Positions 62,688 through 64,000 of a stretch of DNA of 64,000 nt are shown here, piece by piece. The stretch spans positions 242,306 through 306,305 of the forward strand of contig JAZKHE010000009.1 in assembly GCA_040385525.1 (NCBI GenBank), written 5' to 3'. Within the stretch, counting starts at the first letter, position 1, and every line of letters starts with the position of its first letter. This stretch comes from JAZKHE01 sp040385525. Its GTDB lineage: Bacteria > Bacteroidota > Bacteroidia > UBA4408. The notes beneath the pieces are model-generated. The model was not told the DNA's origin. It did no database searches and worked only from the letters and a program-made list of their open reading frames with translations. Made by a program: the position numbers and the translations under genes.

Positions 62688-63362
62688 ATGCAACAATTTG
62701 TAATTATAGTAGCAGGAGGTAGCGGAACACGCATGGGAAGCGATGTGCCAAAACAGTTTTTAAAACTGGCTGGCAAACCTGTACTTATGCATACCATTCA
62801 AAAATTTTACGATTTTAATACTTCAATTTCTATACTAGTTGTGTTGCCTAAAACTCAAATTGAATATTGGAAACAACTCGTTAAAGAATATAATTTTTTA
62901 ATAGAACACTCTGTTGTTATTGGAGGAGAAACTCGTTTTCATTCCGTAAAAAATGGCTTACATTCTATTTCGCAAACCGAAGGAATTGTTGCTATACACG
63001 ATGGAGTTCGACCGATGGTTAGTTTGCAAACCATTAAAAATTGTTTTACTGCAACTATAAAATTTGGGAATGCAACTCCTGCAATTGCGCTGCAAGATTC
63101 TTTACGAATAATTGATGGCGAAAATTCAAAAAGTGTTTCGCGTTCTGATTACAAATTAGTGCAAACGCCACAATGTTTTAGTTTGGCTTTAATTAAAAAA
63201 GCTTTTCTACAAGAGTATACTGCAAACTTTACGGACGATGCCAGTGTGTTTGAAGCCGATGGTGGAAAAATAAATTTAGTAGAAGGAAACGTTGAAAACA
63301 CTAAGATTACCACACCTTTCGATTTAAAATTAGCTGAGAATTACATTAAATCTTCAAAATAA
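62688..63362 (+). CDS. ispD: 2-C-methyl-D-erythritol 4-phosphate cytidylyltransferase
   Basis: Third step of the MEP pathway to isoprenoids: CTP plus methylerythritol phosphate gives CDP-ME. 224 residues. The N-terminus VIIVAGGSGTRMGSDVPKQF (residues 4-23) is the nucleotide-binding loop, and GIVAIHDGVRPMVS and LVQTPQCFSLALIKKAF are further conserved blocks. Because that loop lies at residues 4-23, the start cannot be moved downstream. There is no room for a conventional leader after the terminator, which is unusual. No other MEP gene is nearby. Confidence 0.96.
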   Translation: MQQFVIIVAGGSGTRMGSDVPKQFLKLAGKPVLMHTIQKFYDFNTSISILVVLPKTQIEYWKQLVKEYNFLIEHSVVIGGETRFHSVKNGLHSISQTEGIVAIHDGVRPMVSLQTIKNCFTATIKFGNATPAIALQDSLRIIDGENSKSVSRSDYKLVQTPQCFSLALIKKAFLQEYTANFTDDASVFEADGGKINLVEGNVENTKITTPFDLKLAENYIKSSK

Positions 63363-63420
63363 TTTTTATAGCTAAGAAAATTTTGATAAATTAGATTAAC
63401 TCAATTTATCCTATCTAACT

Positions 63421-63966
63421 ATGAAAACAAAATTATTTTTATTTGCAGCTGCATTATTTTTTTCGGCAGTAGAAGTTAATGCACAAGATGCAACTATGCC
63501 TGTAAATTCTGAAACAAAACTTATTGATTATACTGAAGTTGTAACAATGAGTGGTATAAAAAAAGACGAATTGTATAAACGCGGTTTAGCTTGGTTTAGT
63601 AAAAACTACAAAAACCCTGCTGCTGTTATAAAGAAACAAAGTCCAGAAGAAGGTATAATTGAAGGAATACATTTAATAAAAGTGTATAACACCGATAAAG
63701 AAGGAAAAAAATTACAAGCAGGAGAAATTGGTTATACCATTACTATTTTGTTTAAAGATGATAAATACAAATATTCTATTACTAAATTAAATCAAAAAGG
63801 AGCTTCGTACAAAGCCATTGAACCATGGATGGATAAAAGCGCTAAAGGTTATTTACCAGTTTATGGCGAGCATTTAAAACAAGTAGATGAGTTTGCTAAA
63901 AACTTAGTAAACGAAATTAAAAAAGGAATGAATGATGCGGGCGCAGTTAAAAAAAGTGATTTTTAA
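63421..63966 (+). CDS. DUF4468 domain-containing secreted protein
   Basis: 181 residues with a signal peptide (MKTKLFLFAAALFFSAVEVN, cleaved after AQ). The mature domain DYTEVVTMSGIKKDELYKRG, LAWFSKNYKNPAAVIKKQSP and EIGYTITILFKDDKYKYSIT is the DUF4468 fold (TBP-like). The C-terminus (EHLKQVDEFAKNLVNEIKKG) is helical. Function unknown; the family is nearly confined to Bacteroidota. Confidence 0.9.
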   Translation: MKTKLFLFAAALFFSAVEVNAQDATMPVNSETKLIDYTEVVTMSGIKKDELYKRGLAWFSKNYKNPAAVIKKQSPEEGIIEGIHLIKVYNTDKEGKKLQAGEIGYTITILFKDDKYKYSITKLNQKGASYKAIEPWMDKSAKGYLPVYGEHLKQVDEFAKNLVNEIKKGMNDAGAVKKSDF

Positions 63967-64000
63967 AAAATTAATTCTTTAAAATTAAACGGGCGGTTTT

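Overview
The window is AT-rich chromosomal DNA from a member of the Bacteroidota, probably close to the Flavobacteriia, Sphingobacteriia or Chitinophagia; I cannot resolve the order from sequence alone. The evidence is a short primary sigma factor matched by TAnnTTTG promoters, a lipoprotein form of TamA (TamL), the ftsX-DUF3098-uppP-truB-queA-ispD run, DUF4159 and DUF4468 proteins, WG-repeat proteins, BshA of bacillithiol synthesis, and many lipoproteins and signal peptides ending in A-x-A-Q or similar. Ribosome binding sites are weak or absent, as is usual in this phylum.

Region 1 (1-5045) is accessory. Seven genes, all on the minus strand, are separated by sites whose ends read CTAAC just after a stop codon and (R)TTAGCG just before the next start. 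Three sites pair these ends over about 100-135 bp, and two share the 12-mer TTTTGCAAATGT. I read this as a run of integron-like gene cassettes with no integrase in view (a CALIN-type array). Cargo: an Arr rifampin ADP-ribosyltransferase, a VOC/PhnB-like protein, a WG-repeat protein, a YozG/YoaS-like regulator and membrane protein pair, and two unknown membrane proteins. A REP-like array of hairpins (3262-3519) lies inside it. A second such array with a cassette-like gene is at 43988-44947.

Region 2 (5243-18170) holds housekeeping genes: pnp, rpsO, accD and a class I aldolase on the minus strand, tamL divergent from a SpoU-type RNA methyltransferase, a saccharopine dehydrogenase-like protein, a DUF423 protein and pckA.

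Region 3 (18260-31695) has an ArnT-like glycosyltransferase with rsmE, a two-propeller secreted protein, DUF4159, a long GAPDH, rpoD, an HtrA protease, dapF and purC.

Region 4 (31786-43896) is an envelope-biogenesis run: three successive parvulin/SurA-type proteins (two with TTG starts), a MoxR ATPase, a WG/MORN-repeat protein with a decaying tail, a DUF2079 membrane protein, a fatty acid hydroxylase, an MsbA-like ABC exporter and RarD.

Region 5 (44136-55396) has bshA-truA, an M24 peptidase, an SRPBCC/GyrI protein, an AIM24-like protein, a SUI1 factor, a lipid kinase, an LTA-synthase-like sulfatase and three small lipoproteins.

Region 6 (55745-64000) has leuS, then ftsX, DUF3098, uppP, truB, queA, ispD and a DUF4468 protein. 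Together, apart from the two accessory patches, the window is core metabolism, translation, RNA modification and envelope assembly. No rRNA, tRNA, CRISPR array, transposase or integrase was seen.
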